NCBI GenBank assembly: GCA_023053575.1
Contig: JAKZAP010000016.1
Span: 8,800,046-8,864,045 of the forward strand
Length of the DNA: 64,000 bases
Source of the DNA: Branchinecta lynchi
Taxonomy: Eukaryota; Arthropoda; Branchiopoda; Anostraca; Branchinectidae
Direction: 5' to 3'
Shown here: in pieces, positions 22,011 to 34,045 of the stretch
How the letters are laid out: each line of letters opens with the position of its first letter
Numbering within the stretch: position 1 is the stretch's first letter
Position numbers and translations under genes: made by a program
The notes under the pieces: generated by a model
Databases searched by the model: none
Told to the model about the DNA's origin: nothing
Seen by the model: the letters and a program-made list of their open reading frames with translations, nothing else

Positions 22011-22367
22011 TAGTTGCATTTTTTGCCTTTTCTCTGTAGGTTGGTTAACCTACCTATTTACCAGTATCAACCGTTTTTTCGTCTTGCTGGTCGGTTCGAC
22101 TTAGCTCTAAAAACGGCTTATAAGAAAAGATGGCATCTTCCCATCGCCGGCCTATCTCTCCAAATGGAATTCTGAATTTCGCACCATGGAAAGAGAGTAG
22201 GTCGGTTGGACAGAGCTCCGTCTCAGTCCACAGGTCTGTTAACTGACCGGCAAACAGAGCCAAAAACAGCTTATAAAAACTTAGGTTGGTTAACCAAAGG
22301 AAGAAAACCACTTAAAGTCAGAAATCTTGTAGGTCGGTTAACTGGATGACCACAAAAAATGCAGCTA
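22011..22367. mobile_element. MITE with TAGTTGCATTTTTTG ends
   Basis: TAGTTGCATTTTTTG at the left and CAAAAAATGCAGCTA at the right (14 of 15 positions). The interior has GGTTGGTTAACC and AAACGGCTTATAA blocks in both orientations. Confidence 0.65.
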
Positions 22368-22763
22368 ATGGCAATCAACAAGTAAGTCAACCAAAGCCAA
22401 CAGTCCGTCTTACTTCAGAGTTCAGCAACAGTCCTTACGAAATCAGCCAACAGTTTTACGATCAAGCACGCATTTACTCCAAGACAAAGCAAAATATATG
22501 ACTGAAAGTCAAGCTTACAGTCACCTACGCCTTCACAATTTTCAACGATTACCAGACGATTGCCCAATTTTCTTACATTAAAAAAATTGCTTCATTCTAT
22601 CTAAATTTGAGAGCACGTTTGCTATGAAAGAAACTGTAGTTTCTATGCGTAGATGGCATAACAGTTGCGAGCTATAACATTCAAGATTCCAAACGACTGT
22701 GAGACACCGAGTCTGTAGTCTGTGTGACAGGTCTGTAGTCGGTCTGTCTGTGATATCGAGGGT
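22368..22763. other. No recognised feature
   Basis: Unique-looking sequence with no coding frame. A CTGTAGTC/GTCTGT stretch directly precedes the hAT insertion site. Confidence 0.35.
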
Positions 22764-22771
22764 ACAGTGAC

Positions 22772-24401
22772 CAGGGGCGTCCCGAGGGGAGGCGCAGTGC
22801 CCCCCTACGTGTTGGGCATTTGGTCATATTTTCGCCGAAGGCGAAAATTCGGTCAAAACGGGAATCGCGGCGAAGCGGTGACGCCTGTTTCACAAAATCT
22901 TTTGTACCCACATTTCCAAACTAGCGATTTAAAGTGTTTATTGGTTCCCATTCTTTATCGAATTTGGTAATTGATCCAACTTTTGTTCAGTCTGTGTGGA
23001 TTTCACCGCATTCGGTACGCCCGTTAAATCGGTGATTTAACGTATTTATTTGGTCACACCGACTTTTCTCAAGTCCATATCTGTTCTACCGCATTCGGTC
23101 AGTCAATTTCATAGTTCGGTCATTTATAAGATTCATTTGGTTCTGATTCGTGACCAAATTCGACAATTCATCCAACTTTTGTTCAGTCCGAGTCGATTTC
23201 ACCGCATTCGGTACGTCCCTATGCAAATTCGGTGATTTAACGTATTTATTTGGTCACATTGACTTTCTCAATTCCGTATCTGTTCTACCTCATTCGGTCA
23301 GTCAATTTCATAATTCGGTCATTTATCAGATTCATTTCGTTCTGATTCGTGACCGAATTCGACAATTCATCCAACTTTTGTTCAGAGTCGACTTCACCTC
23401 ATTCGGTACGTCCCTACGTAAATTCGGTGATTTAACGTATTTATTTGGTCTCATTATCGTTAGCGAATTCGGTTGTTCACCGGACTTTTTCTCAAGTCCG
23501 TATCTGTTCTATCGCATTCGGTCGAACCATTTCATAATTCGGTGATTAATCAGATTCATTAGGTTCTAATTTGATACCGAATTCGGTAATTCACCTGATT
23601 TTTGTTTGGTCCGCATCTGTTACCAGACTTACCACATTCGGTTGTTTTAGGTGGTTCTACCAAGGGTTTTATTCCATTACGAAATTCAGTCGTTATACCG
23701 CTCTCGATCTGCTCCTTATTTTATTGTTGATTTTTCGGTATTACGAATTCATTATTTGGTACACCCTTTTTACTGTGCTTGGTAATTTTAAGTGGCATTT
23801 ATTTGGCTCTTGTTCTTTACTATTTAACGGTACCTATAAATGTACTTTACACCTACTTTACCATGGATGGACCCTTTGTTTCCAGAAGTTCGCCGGCGGC
23901 ACATTTAGCAGTCTTCACTATTTCGAAGAAGGGTATGGTATGTCATTTAGTTGACGTTTGAGGCTTGGAATTTTGAGGTGCTTGAACCACGTTAGAAGCT
24001 AGAACTTGCCAGAAAAAAGGCGGATTCAAAAATTTGTTCCTGCGGCGCTTTAATTTTCCTGGGTACAGCTGTTCATGACGTTGTCGCTTGGCAGCAACTG
24101 CGTTTTTTTGTCGGCACATTTTCAAGTCCTGTTGGCGAAACTGAATGTCCCCCAAAGGTAAAAGGCTAGTGACGGCGTCTCCTTAAAAAAAAAAAAAAGA
24201 AGTGGAAGAGCGTGAAAATACACCAAATTTTCTCTTTAGACTTGATTTTGTACATACTATGCAACTTTTTACATTATAGCTTGTTGAAGGCAACTCGTTG
24301 TGTTTTAGAAAAAAAATCGGTCAATATCAGGTACCGATTCGGTCAATTTTTACCAGGTTCGCCCCCCCCCCTCCAATGAAGATAGGCTCGGGACGCCCCT
24401 G
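22772..24401. mobile_element. hAT element family H2, intact ends
   Basis: CAGGGGCGTCCCGAG at the left and its inverse CTCGGGACGCCCCTG at the right. Perfect 8-bp duplication ACAGTGAC (22764-22771 and 24402-24409). The 1630-base interior holds multiple ATTCGGTNATTTA repeats and GTCAATTTCATAATTCGG blocks. C or G tracts lie just inside the end. No transposase frame. Confidence 0.9.
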
Positions 24402-24409
24402 ACAGTGAC

Positions 24410-24724
24410 TCTTCCGATAGAGTGAGGTTGAAGTCTTCGACGTTAACATTCAGAGGAGGGCCTCAGAGAGTTAGAGCAGAATAGGTTATCCGATGAGATA
24501 ACTTCGGTTTGTACAGGGCCGAATTAGGAATGCTATTAGAAATATCTGCTTTTATAGATCTTTGGGGCAAGATTAAAATTGTAAGACAACAGTCTTTGCG
24601 CTGTTACTTAATTTTCTTATTGGATGGTTCGTAAAAACATGATCTTCAGAGGAAGCGATCGGCAATCCGAAGCTACATTAAGTTGCTGGGTAGTTTGGCT
24701 AGCAGATCACTTCCCGAATCAATA
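24410..24724. other. No recognised feature
   Basis: Short unique-looking stretch between two transposons. Nothing supported. Confidence 0.35.
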
Positions 24725-25553
24725 CTGACCGAAACTTCCTGCTTTACTTCTGCCAAATTTCCGGTTTCGCCCGAATACCGAGCGAACTACTAGTCCAGCA
24801 AAAAAAGAAAATTCAGAAACAAATCCAGCGTATCTCCTTATCCCTATAAAGAACATCTAATCAACTTTAATCCAGTTACAACCGGATTCCCGACTAATTA
24901 TATGTCCGGGTAAAAAATAATTGTCGTATACAGACGTCTCTTCTTACCCCTAAATCTGTCATCTAATCAACTTCAACATATTTTCCGGGTTTGGCCAGAT
25001 TCTAGGCGAACTAGTTGTCCGGCGAGAAAATGGTTTTCACCATCATGTTCAGCATATCTTGTTACCCCTAAATCGAACATTTAATCAACTTCAAATGAAA
25101 CTTTTACTTTTAACCAACTTTCCGTTTTTTGCCGGATTCCGAACGAACTACTTGTCCGACGAGAAAATGGTTTTCCCCATCGTGTTCAACATTTATTCTT
25201 ACCCATAAATCGAGCATTTAAACAACTTCAAATGAAACTTTTACTTTTAACCAACTTTCCGAGAAAATGATTTTCACGGTCGTGCTCAGCATGTTTTCTT
25301 ACCCCGTAATCAGCTATCACATTAGCTGTTTCAAAATATTTTGTTTGTCCCTTAATTTGAACCCCCTCCCCCACCTCTAAATGTAGGGCTACAGAGATCA
25401 TCGACGAACTCGACATTACGCTTGACCCGAACAATCTTCACACCAAGTTTCATCAAAATATCTCATTCCCTTCGAGAGTTATCGTGCTTACAGACGGACA
25501 AACAACTTTTGCGATGTCATAGGTATCCCTCCACGTTTTGGGATCCCAAAAAA
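24725..25553 (-). mobile_element. Family A element (A4), left-truncated
   Basis: Begins within core units, which carry CGAACTACTAGTCCAGC and CCGAACGAACTACTTGTCC. It continues through TTGAACCCCCTCCCCCAC and AGTTATCGTGCTTACAGACGG to GTTTTGGGATCCCAAAA. The AAGACCAAAGG end is missing. Confidence 0.75.
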
Positions 25554-25708
25554 TAGGGTGGAGGCGTTACTAGCCAAAATGTTTTTTGTTTTGTTTAGGG
25601 GGGGGGGGGGGGGGGGGCAGGGCATTTACCGACTGTTTTTGCAGAAAAAAAAAACTGTTTTCAAGATAAAAAGGATATCTTTGAAAAAAAAACCCGACTA
25701 CTTTTCAG

Positions 25709-28394
25709 AACAAGAGCTACGAGCTCATATGGCACTTGTACGAGTAGGCTGTACAAGAAAGTAGATGAGAACGTCACAAAATACACCCGCCATCCAAAAA
25801 TGCGGTTCGGAAATAGAAATAGGATATTTAGTTTCACTCATTTCTGAGCAGTTCCGGCATCGTCTCGATTGTCTGTAGCAAATGCACATGACTGTTCAAA
25901 CTTTCATCCCAATAAATCCATTTGTTTGATCCCTAGACGTGCTACACGATTTCCGGTACCCACTCTATCTCGACCTACCGTGGCCGAATCTGGTTCGGAA
26001 TATAAAAAATCGACCACCTAAAGCATCTTCTTTTATACCATCTATCAAGTTTCACTCGAATCTGAGCATTTTTGGAAAGTTCCGGTACCCCCCCCCTCCC
26101 ACCAACGTTGTCGGAGCCGGTTCGGGCCCAATCTCTTAATTGCCTGTTCCTGTCCATCAAGTTTTACTGAAATTGGAGCTTAGCCTATCTGCAAGTTTCC
26201 AGTACCCCCCCCCCCCCTACCTTGGCGGAATTCGGCCCGGACGCCAAATAACAAATCTAGGCCGCATAAACTCGGCACTGTCGAATTTGCATCTCATTCG
26301 GTCCATCCGTTTGGTTTTTGTGCATGTCAAAAGTCCCCCCACCCCCAATTCCCCTAATCGTGGTCGCATATGGTTCGAACGCATGTTTTACATGTCGAGG
26401 CCATCGATTCGTATCACCCATAAAGTTTCACTCAAATCAGACCACTCGTTTGCAATTTATAGAAGTCAATTTCCATATTTCTCTTCTCGTGCTCCCCAAA
26501 AAATGCTCGGATCTAGGAACGGAAGTTTCCGGGGGTATGTTGTGTCAGGTTCTTAAGTCAAGATAATTCGGGTCGCTAATATGCCTGCAAAGTTTCGTTG
26601 TCGTTTTACATCTGGAACTATTCTAACTCACGACTACCGGAATTCCAGGAAACCCCTCCAACTCCCCCCACAGAGCCCCGAAACCATCTGGCTCCTTCAA
26701 TTTCATCTAGGCCTAATGCTTGTTCCATCCATTAAGTTTCGTCCCAATCCCTCTGCTTTTAGAGTTTCTCGAGTTCCCCCCCCCTCCATCCCCACAGGTA
26801 TCGGACCCGACCCGGACGTGACACTGAACGTCCGAGGCGATAGCTCACCAGACAAGTTTCATTCAAATCCGATCACCCGTTCAAAAGTTATGCACGCCAC
26901 TAGATTCCGGACTCCCCATCCACCCACTCCCCCCACGATGGTCGGGTCGGGGAAACGGCTGTTCTCAAGTCGATATGTTCGGATCCCTGACATACTTGCC
27001 AAGTTTCATCGCCCTAGGACATCAGGAAGTATGCCGAACTCGCGGGATCGCTAGAAATCTGGACCCCGACTCCCCCACAGTGCCCTGATCCGGTCCGGTT
27101 ATGTCAATGACGTGTCTAGGACTTGTGCTTGTTTTTCCCACCAAGTTTCATCCCGATCCCTCCACTCTAAGCGTTTCTCAAAATTTCCGGTTCCCTCCTC
27201 CAATCCCCCCAGTGTCATCGGATCCACCCGGATTTAAAGTGGGATGTCTGAGACACGAGGTCATCCTAAATATAAAATTTCATCAAGATCCGATCACCCG
27301 TTCAAAAGTTATACACGCCACTAGATTCCGGACTCCCCATCCATCCACTCCCCCCAGTATGGTCGGATTGGGGAAACGGCTGTTCTCAAGTGAACCTGTT
27401 CGGGTCCCTGACATACCTGCCAAGTTTCATCGCCCTAGCACATCAGGAAGTATGCCGAACTCGCGGGATCGCTAGAAATCCGGACCCCCCCCCCCCAACT
27501 CCCCCAGAGTGCCTAGATCTGGTCCGCTTATATCAATGACGTATCTAGGACTTGTGCTTGTTCTTCCCACCAAGTTTCATCCCGATCCCTCCACTCTAGG
27601 CGTTTCTCAAGATTTCCGGTTCCCTCCTCCAACTCCCCCCAGTGTCATCGGATCCGGTCCGGATCTATAGTGGGACGTCTGAGACACGAGGTCATCCTAA
27701 ATATAAAATTTCATCAAGATCCGATGACTCGTTCGCAAGATAAAATACCTCAAATTTTGGCTTCCCCCTCCCTCCACTCCCCCCCCCCCCCAGATGGTCG
27801 AATCGGGGAATTGACGATTTCCTATTTAATCTGGTCGGGTCCCAGAGATGCCTGTCAATTTCCATCGTCTCAGCACATCAGGAAGCACAGAACTCGCGGG
27901 ATCACTACAAATTCCCCCCCCCCCCCCCCCCCCCCAACTCCCCCAAAGTGAGCGGACCCGTTCCGGTTATATCAGCCATGTATCTAGGACTTGTGCTTGT
28001 ACTTTCCACCAAGTTTCATCCGGATCCCTCCACTCTAAGTGTTTTTCAAGATTTCCGGTTTCCCCCTCCAACTTCCCCCAATGTCACCGGATCCGGTTTG
28101 GATTTAAAATGGAGGGTCTGAGACACGAGTTCCTTCCATATATCAAGTTTCATTAAGATCCGATAATCCGTTCGTAAGCTAAAAATATCTCATTTTTCCG
28201 GATTCCCCCTCCCTCCACTCCCCTCCAGATGGTCGGATCGGGGAAGCGAGTATTTCTAATTTAATCTGGTCCAGTTCCTGATATGCCTGCCAAGTTTCAT
28301 TGTCCTAGCTTATCTGGAAGTGCCCGAACTAGCAAAACCGGGACCGACAGAAATTACAATCGCTATATGGCACTTGAGTAAGCTCAAGTGCCAT
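25709..28394 (+). mobile_element. Family B internally repetitive Helitron-like element (B2)
   Basis: Left end CAAGAGCTACGAGCTC, then ATATGGCACTTG. Then follow about 2.5 kb of tandem units with AAGTTTCATC every 130-150 bases, grouped in higher-order units of about 410-440 bases (landmarks near 26733, 27143, 27572 and 28011). Near the right end lies a short GGGACCGACAG remnant of a tetranucleotide run. The end itself is a hairpin with 13-bp arms TATGGCACTTGAG / CTCAAGTGCCATA at 28365-28394. The long open frames here are proline-rich only because the units lack stops. Confidence 0.75.
26720..28160 (+). repeat. Higher-order tandem repeat (about 430-bp period)
   Basis: Each higher-order unit has three related sub-units of about 130-150 bases. 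They start AAGTTTCATCCCGATCC, AARTTTCATCAAGATCC and AAGTTTCATCGCCCTAGC. Each ends in a C-rich CTCCCCCCAG segment and ATCGGATC- or GGTCGGAT-type bases. So an old monomer was amplified first, then the trimer. Confidence 0.8.
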
Positions 28395-28572
28395 AAAAAA
28401 CGACTGTTTTGACGAAAAATCAATTAATTTTCAGAAAAACGACTGTTTTCATGAAAAAAAATCAACTGTTTTGACGAAACATCGCGGCGCTGACTCGGTT
28501 ATTTTTTACCGACTGTTCGACAACATTGAGGGCGGGGGGGGTCTCCCCCCCCCCCCAGTCGTGACGCCCCTG

Positions 28573-29138
28573 GAATAGGCTACTCCATATGACTCTGTCC
28601 AAAATATGTCAGTGAACCTCGGCAAGAACGAGGAACGTCGCCCCAACGATGACTCAATGGTGACGCTTCCGGCTCTTCACTCGGCGATTCTTCATCGGCA
28701 CAGAGAGTTAAGTCATCAAGATTATCCAGTCTTACTATAGTAACATGCAGTGGTAACAGTTACTGCTGTACGCTCTTCTTTTTTTTTGTTTTACCCCGAA
28801 TTAATACCCCGATCAAAGCTTTTTCACGTTGCTCATGTACATACACATACATGTATACTACTTTCTTGTCCAGATCACCGGGAATCCTCACTAGCTTGTA
28901 TTTGGCAGTTCAGGTATCTCGCTAGATGTTAGATTCGACGTTGTAAGCTGCCTTGGCGGGTTTCTCATTGGTCAATTTGAAACGGGCGTAAAGATGGCAA
29001 CGGCAGTGAGTACCATGCGTACCAATGTCCATGTAAACCCATTCTGCTTATTCAAATAATACCACCAGTACGCCAATACAACCGGTTCAGCCAAAAGCTG
29101 TCATATTATTGGGATAACCCATGGTATAGGACCGGACA
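28573..29138. other. No firm feature
   Basis: Unique-looking and GC-balanced. At 28998 ATGGCAACGGCA is followed by GTGAGT, which resembles a start-codon exon with a donor, but I found no matching downstream exon. Not called. Confidence 0.25.
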
Positions 29139-29406
29139 GAGCCTCGTTTTTGTTGCAATAGCGCTGCTGCAGCACTTCTTTGCTTTTGCACAATATGCGT
29201 TTTTGGATTCACTTTCTTCTTGGTTGAAGCGGCAGCGCTGCAGCATCTTGCAGGGAAGCACGGACTTGGTCGGTGAGCAAGTCCGCGATTCTCGAGAAGC
29301 GCTGCCGTCTTCCTCGGAAGCGCTGCAGTGCAAAAACGGATGTAGAAAGAATCAGTCCGGAATCGGCCGAGAAGTGGACCTGCAGCATGCAACAAAAACG
29401 AGGCTC
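29139..29406 (-). mobile_element. MITE with GAGCCTCGTTTTTGTTGCA ends (copy 1)
   Basis: 19-bp termini are exact inverses. The 268-base body is rich in CTGCAG and GCAGCGCT. It lies in the opposite orientation to copies at 50689 and 58361. Open frames here are shared by all three copies on both strands, a sign of repeat rather than gene. Confidence 0.85.
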
Positions 29407-31251
29407 AGGAATAACAATTTGCTGGTACAAGTAGGTTCTCCTTATTCAAACTTTTAAAACTCACTATTGAAACTTACAACTCCATATAACTTTTTCTTGA
29501 AAATTTTTCATAGGGATGAGCTGGAAATCTACGTGTTTGACAACAAAACTGGAAGTTCTGAATGGTTAGCTTTTGACACCAACGAATTAATTATCATAAC
29601 TTTAATAACGATTCCTGGAAGTACTTCACATACGCAATTACACAAGTGCTGAGGTGCACCTTACACCAGTTTATACATGAAATGAAAACGGGAGGTTAAC
29701 CATTTCGCGGCAGTGGATATACATGAGACCAGGGGGGGGGGGGGGGCAGTCAAGCAAAGTTGCTGGAACGGATAGACAGATTTGCAAGCTTATATATACC
29801 CCATCCCTAGCGAAGGAGAAATTTACACGCATTTCCGACGAGTTCTCAACATCGACCAGTTAATAACCGGCAAATATATCCCAAGTTACGGGGATGTATG
29901 TGTTTTCGAACGCTTTGTTACTATTTGTTTCTTTTAAAATAAAATATATGTCTTTTTTCTACTGAAATTGTTTGGCCCACATTCGAATATAATACATCCA
30001 TTACCGTGTCTGTGGTAGAATAGGCCAACTAAGGTACTAATATTCCAACACACTTCTACCGGGGATACAATTATCTAAGCTAGGGAAAACGTTTAAATCC
30101 AAGTAACTGTCTAGAAAACGAGTCAAACGAAACCAAGAAATAAGAGCTGCATCATCTTACTAGGTCATAATGAATACTTCGTAAAGAAAAATTTAATTAC
30201 GTTATAGCCTGAGTATCAAAAATACCGTCTTACAATGTGTCGCTTCTATGACAGTACTGCAGGCGGACCTAGCCTTGTCTCGGTTGGGGTGCACAAGTAA
30301 AAGCAGTGCGTCTTCACATTCGTCAGCAGTTTCGTGCAGTAGAGGTACAGGATACCTTCCTATTTGCGCCACCTCCCGTGAATGAAATATATGTATGCAA
30401 TTCCCACTGTTACTATCCAGCCTCTACACTTACCAAATGTGTGAAATTGGGCCTTTACTAGAAGCTCTAATAGTAAGTAAGTAATTTATTTTTAACCCGC
30501 CATTTCGAAAAAGCGGAGTAAAAGAAAGAAAATAAATAAATTATTATTAATAATTACAACGTGATATTTTTCCGTTTTTACTGAACGAAGTTGCAGCGTT
30601 GCCAAATACCTTTCTTCTAAACCCCTGCTGACCATGGCCAAATTCCGGCTTTCGCGGATTTATTTGCTTCACCAGGTTAACCCAAATAGCTTGAGCGTGA
30701 CTATTTGCGCTAGCGTTTTTCTCTCCCATGTATTTGCACCGTTGTCTTGCGTCAGGCAATTATTCAAAGAAGAAACAGAAGTAAGTGGATGACACTTCAT
30801 ATCAGGAACGATGTAGGCTACTTTGATGTTCCACACGCATGTGATTGGGTCTTTATTAACACAATTTTACTACGGCTGGCGCAAGAATATGGGTGGCGCA
30901 AATAGCAACGTATCCTGTATATTACTTCGAACGTCGCCGAACTTCGGGACAATCAAAACAAAAGCTAGAAATAATAATCAAGAATACCCCTACAGAACTT
31001 TAGATCCAGATAAGTAAAACGAGAGCAAAAAAACTGCAACAGTACTGGAATTCTGAAATATTGCAGCAGGGAAAGCAGAACATTACGAAAAAATAGTATT
31101 CCATTCTGGCATTTGCATACCATTAAGCTATAAATAGCTAATAAATAGCTTTGTCACAGATATCTCAAATGCTTTATAGGCTATATGATAGATTATTATG
31201 TCATTTTTATTACCTTTCTTGCTCGCAAGAAGTTACTTCTTATAATGGGAA
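29407..31251. other. Mostly unrecognised
   Basis: A frame at 29516-29652 after a TTTTTCATAG sequence could be a terminal exon, but it matches no family I know. A G tract lies at 29733. Nothing else is supported. Confidence 0.3.
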
Positions 31252-31259
31252 CATGTAAT

Positions 31260-32658
31260 CAGGGGCGTCGCAAGTGCATTTTCGGTGGGGGGGTGCAGAG
31301 CAAAAATTTTACCGAATCTTTCACAAATTTTGCCGAATCCTAGAACTAAGAATTCGAGCTTTAAATTCTGGAACAGAAACGATTACGTAGGAAGAATAAC
31401 AATAAAGGGCAGCATGAAGACGATAAGCCAACTATTAGGCGTCGTTTTGGCGTAGCCCACATGTAGAACATATTGCCGGGCATGATTGCAGTAACAACTT
31501 CTATCTATTATAGCCAATAGAAAACCGAGCGCCGCAGGCGAAAATTTTTGAAATCCCTTTTTTCTGTATGCTAAAATTTAACTACTTCTCGGAAAAATTC
31601 TATCATTTACCGTTGATCAAATACCGAGACTCTAAGAAGTTCCAGAAACCGGATGGAGCGACGTTCCGGCAGCAGCAGCAACTATAGTCTAGTTAATATA
31701 CCAGCCATAATCACATAAAGTGAGCGCCGCAGGCGAAATTTTTTTTTAGTTTTCCTCCCAAATTTAATTTCCATCCAAATTCTAGCTTTTAATGTTTCAA
31801 AATCTCAATCCTAAAACTGGCTTAAAACCCCCGTCAAATGACGCGCCCTTCCACAAAATAGAGAATATTGCAAAAAGTGCTGCAGGCGGAATTTACGAAA
31901 TATTTATGATTAGATATTCTTTTGGGGATCCAAAATAAAAGTAAGGACAATCGATGGTATCATAGATCATCCCTTTTGTCTGCGACCAGTGCTTCACTCG
32001 ACCTCTTCTGAGGTTCGTGGTAGCTTCCGAATCCTGGCAGTTATAACGAATAAATTACCGAATCCCAGTTATTGTATCGAATAAGTTTAGACCCATAGCA
32101 TGTTCGGGATTCTGTATAACTACCGAATCCCGGTTACTATACCAAATTGTTTTGGTGTCGAAAGACTACCGAACAATATTCTTATTCGGTATACTTTCGT
32201 CGAAACTGGAACAAAGTCAGGATTCGTGGTTAACTTCCTAATCCTGGAAATTATACTGAATAAATTAGCGAATCCTAATCATGATAACGAATAACTTTGA
32301 ACCAATAGCTTATTCGGGATTCTGTGTAACTACGGAATCTCCATAAATATACCGAATAGTTCCGGCATCGAAAAATTACCAAATGATTTCAGTAAATTCT
32401 CTCACCAAATTCGTGATAACTACCGAATACTGGCAATTATACCGAATCCCGATCATTATACCGAAGAGATTTGTACATTTAGCCTATTTAGGATTCTGTA
32501 TAGCTACCGAATCCCCGTAAATATATCGAACAGTTCTGCTATCGAAAAAATACCGAACAATTTTAGTAAACTTTTGGGCCTCCGGCCCAAAATTTTACCG
32601 AATCTCAAAAAGGTGGGGGGGTGCCGCACCTCCCGCACCCCCCCTTGCGACGCCCCTG
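31260..32658. mobile_element. hAT element family H1, intact ends
   Basis: CAGGGGCGTCGCAAG at 31260 and its inverse CTTGCGACGCCCCTG ending at 32658. Perfect 8-bp duplication CATGTAAT (31252-31259 and 32659-32666). It is 1399 bases, reversed relative to 41005-42455. GGGCCTCCGGCCC lies near the right end, with many TACCGAAT repeats. No transposase, so non-autonomous. Confidence 0.92.
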
Positions 32659-32666
32659 CATGTAAT

Positions 32667-33076
32667 GCTAAAATCCAGTCCCGGCTTGACCAAGTTGGCT
32701 TTTTAGGTGCAAGAAATTATCAGAAAAGTTTTCAAAGCAGTACGCATTTCCTACTGTACGAGTTCAAACCAACAGACAAAAATAAAGCATATCTTTGTAA
32801 GCAGAAATATTTGAAATTTCGATATTTTTTCATAGGCGGAACTAGGTTCATCCTAGAGGATCTTCTTCTTCATCTACAGGCTATGGTTCAGCTAATTCTG
32901 TACCCTGCACGACTACAAGCCTCTCTCGACTTGCCCATTAACAAGCTACGAGGATGTCAGACAAAGAGACTAATACTCTGATCTGGCGAGCTTAATCTGG
33001 TCGTATTACACTCACTTCTAAGTCAAATATCACTAGATGGATGCACTTCTGCACTCTCCAATCACAAGGGACTGAA
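32667..33076. other. No firm feature
   Basis: An open frame on the plus strand runs from the hAT end to 32981. Its last 48 codons follow a TTTTTTCATAG sequence, but I recognise no domain. It lies downstream of the BTB-ZF gene on the opposite strand. Confidence 0.25.
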
Positions 33077-33082
33077 TTTATT
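33077..33082 (-). other. Candidate polyadenylation signal of the BTB-ZF gene
   Basis: AATAAA on the minus strand only a few bases past the stop codon. If used, the 3' UTR is very short. Position is the only evidence. Confidence 0.35.
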
Positions 33083-33088
33083 AAACGT

Positions 33089-34045
33089 TCACACACTATT
33101 GATTGACTTCGCCGGGCTTGATATTCCAGCCACTGAGTTTTTATGCACAGCCATATGCAACATCAGATACAAACGAGAGGCGAAAGTGGTATTGCAAACT
33201 TCGCACAGGTATTCCTTACAAAAATTCTCTTTTACTTTCTTTTTGTAAGAACACTTCTGTTCGTTTTTCGGTGAGAAGAGCTTGTTCTTCACATCTTTCA
33301 GAGGCGATGCTATCCCAGGTTCGTCTATAGCTGCACTGCTGTCAAGATTCACGTCCGAATTAACCAATGGCGAAAAGGGTGTGATTTCACCGTCACTGAC
33401 ATCTGGCGTGAGGGGCGTGCCTGAGTCTTCTTTTTCAATATTAATAACCTCTGGGCCGTCTGTAGGAAAACCTACTGCTGAATCGTCCACAAGGAAAATG
33501 GGATCCGAAGTACTTTTAATAGACAACCCTGGGGTACTTTGAGAAGGAATATCGCCAAGCTCTTTTCTGGCTGTACCTTCGCACTGATCTAGATGATCCA
33601 TAGCCAGGTTCCTAGGAACAAATATGAGGCACTTAATACACTGGAGCCTTTGAGCGCGTGGCACATACGTGTAATGTTTTAGCGTAGGGCACCTGGATTT
33701 ATGTCCTATCCATTTAAGTTTGACTGAAAAAGAACTGGGACACGAAGGGCAGTCAAAGTGATCTGGCTCTGGTTCGTCGGTTTTGCGACGTTTCGAATGA
33801 ACCTGAAAGGAGGCGGCTTTACGCTTCTTCACTGGAGGGTAGTTACTTCCAGTCCAGTGTCGAATCTCGTCTGTAGTAAGGCGGGTAAGCCGTACTTCCG
33901 GGGAGAGTAACTTTTGGATCTCCTGTTCGTTGCATGCTGCAAGACGGGAGGCGACAAAACTCTCGGATACACTTCCTGCGGCGTTTTCAATTAGCTCTGT
34001 CGACGCACCGAACGCGATTCCCAGGGTGTCCAGAAGCTCGACGAT
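33089..34045 (-). CDS. BTB-ZF terminal exon with zinc fingers
   Basis: The exon begins after a TTTAATTTGCAG acceptor and encodes 318 residues to the stop. It holds the last BTB helix, the basic segment and three Cys/His finger motifs. The uninterrupted 957 bases in a repeat-rich region argue for selection. Confidence 0.88.
   Translation of the reverse strand: MVELLDTLGIAFGASTELIENAAGSVSESFVASRLAACNEQEIQKLLSPEVRLTRLTTDEIRHWTGSNYPPVKKRKAASFQVHSKRRKTDEPEPDHFDCPSCPSSFSVKLKWIGHKSRCPTLKHYTYVPRAQRLQCIKCLIFVPRNLAMDHLDQCEGTARKELGDIPSQSTPGLSIKSTSDPIFLVDDSAVGFPTDGPEVINIEKEDSGTPLTPDVSDGEITPFSPLVNSDVNLDSSAAIDEPGIASPLKDVKNKLFSPKNEQKCSYKKKVKENFCKEYLCEVCNTTFASRLYLMLHMAVHKNSVAGISSPAKSINSV

Larger units (their letters stand above)
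25559..28572. mobile_element. hAT MITE family H3 split by a family B element
   Basis: Left part (25559-25708) starts TGGAGGCGTTACTAGCC, then a long G tract and TTTACCGACTG. Right part (28395-28572) resumes with AAAACGACTG blocks and ends GTGACGCCCCTG. Flanks AAATAGGG and GAATAGGC are a 6/8 target-duplication match. The two halves make one H3 copy like 34943-35210 when the insert is removed. Confidence 0.75.

Noticed and set aside
25939..28156. Several long plus-strand open frames rich in Pro, Ser and His (for example 26581-27054, 27101-27475).
   Set aside because: They repeat with the family B core units and recur in other B copies in shifted frames. They arise from C-rich, stop-poor repeats, not from a gene.
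28998..29015. ATGGCAACGGCA followed by GTGAGT, like a start exon and donor.
   Set aside because: No downstream exon in a compatible phase was found, and joining to the candidate at 29516 gives an immediate stop.
29087..29457. Overlapping open frames on both strands with Ser/Arg-rich products.
   Set aside because: The same frames appear in all three copies of the GAGCCTCG MITE, which has perfect terminal inverted repeats.
33103..33542. Plus-strand open frames opposite the zinc-finger exon.
   Set aside because: They are antisense shadows of the BTB-ZF terminal exon with no family resemblance.
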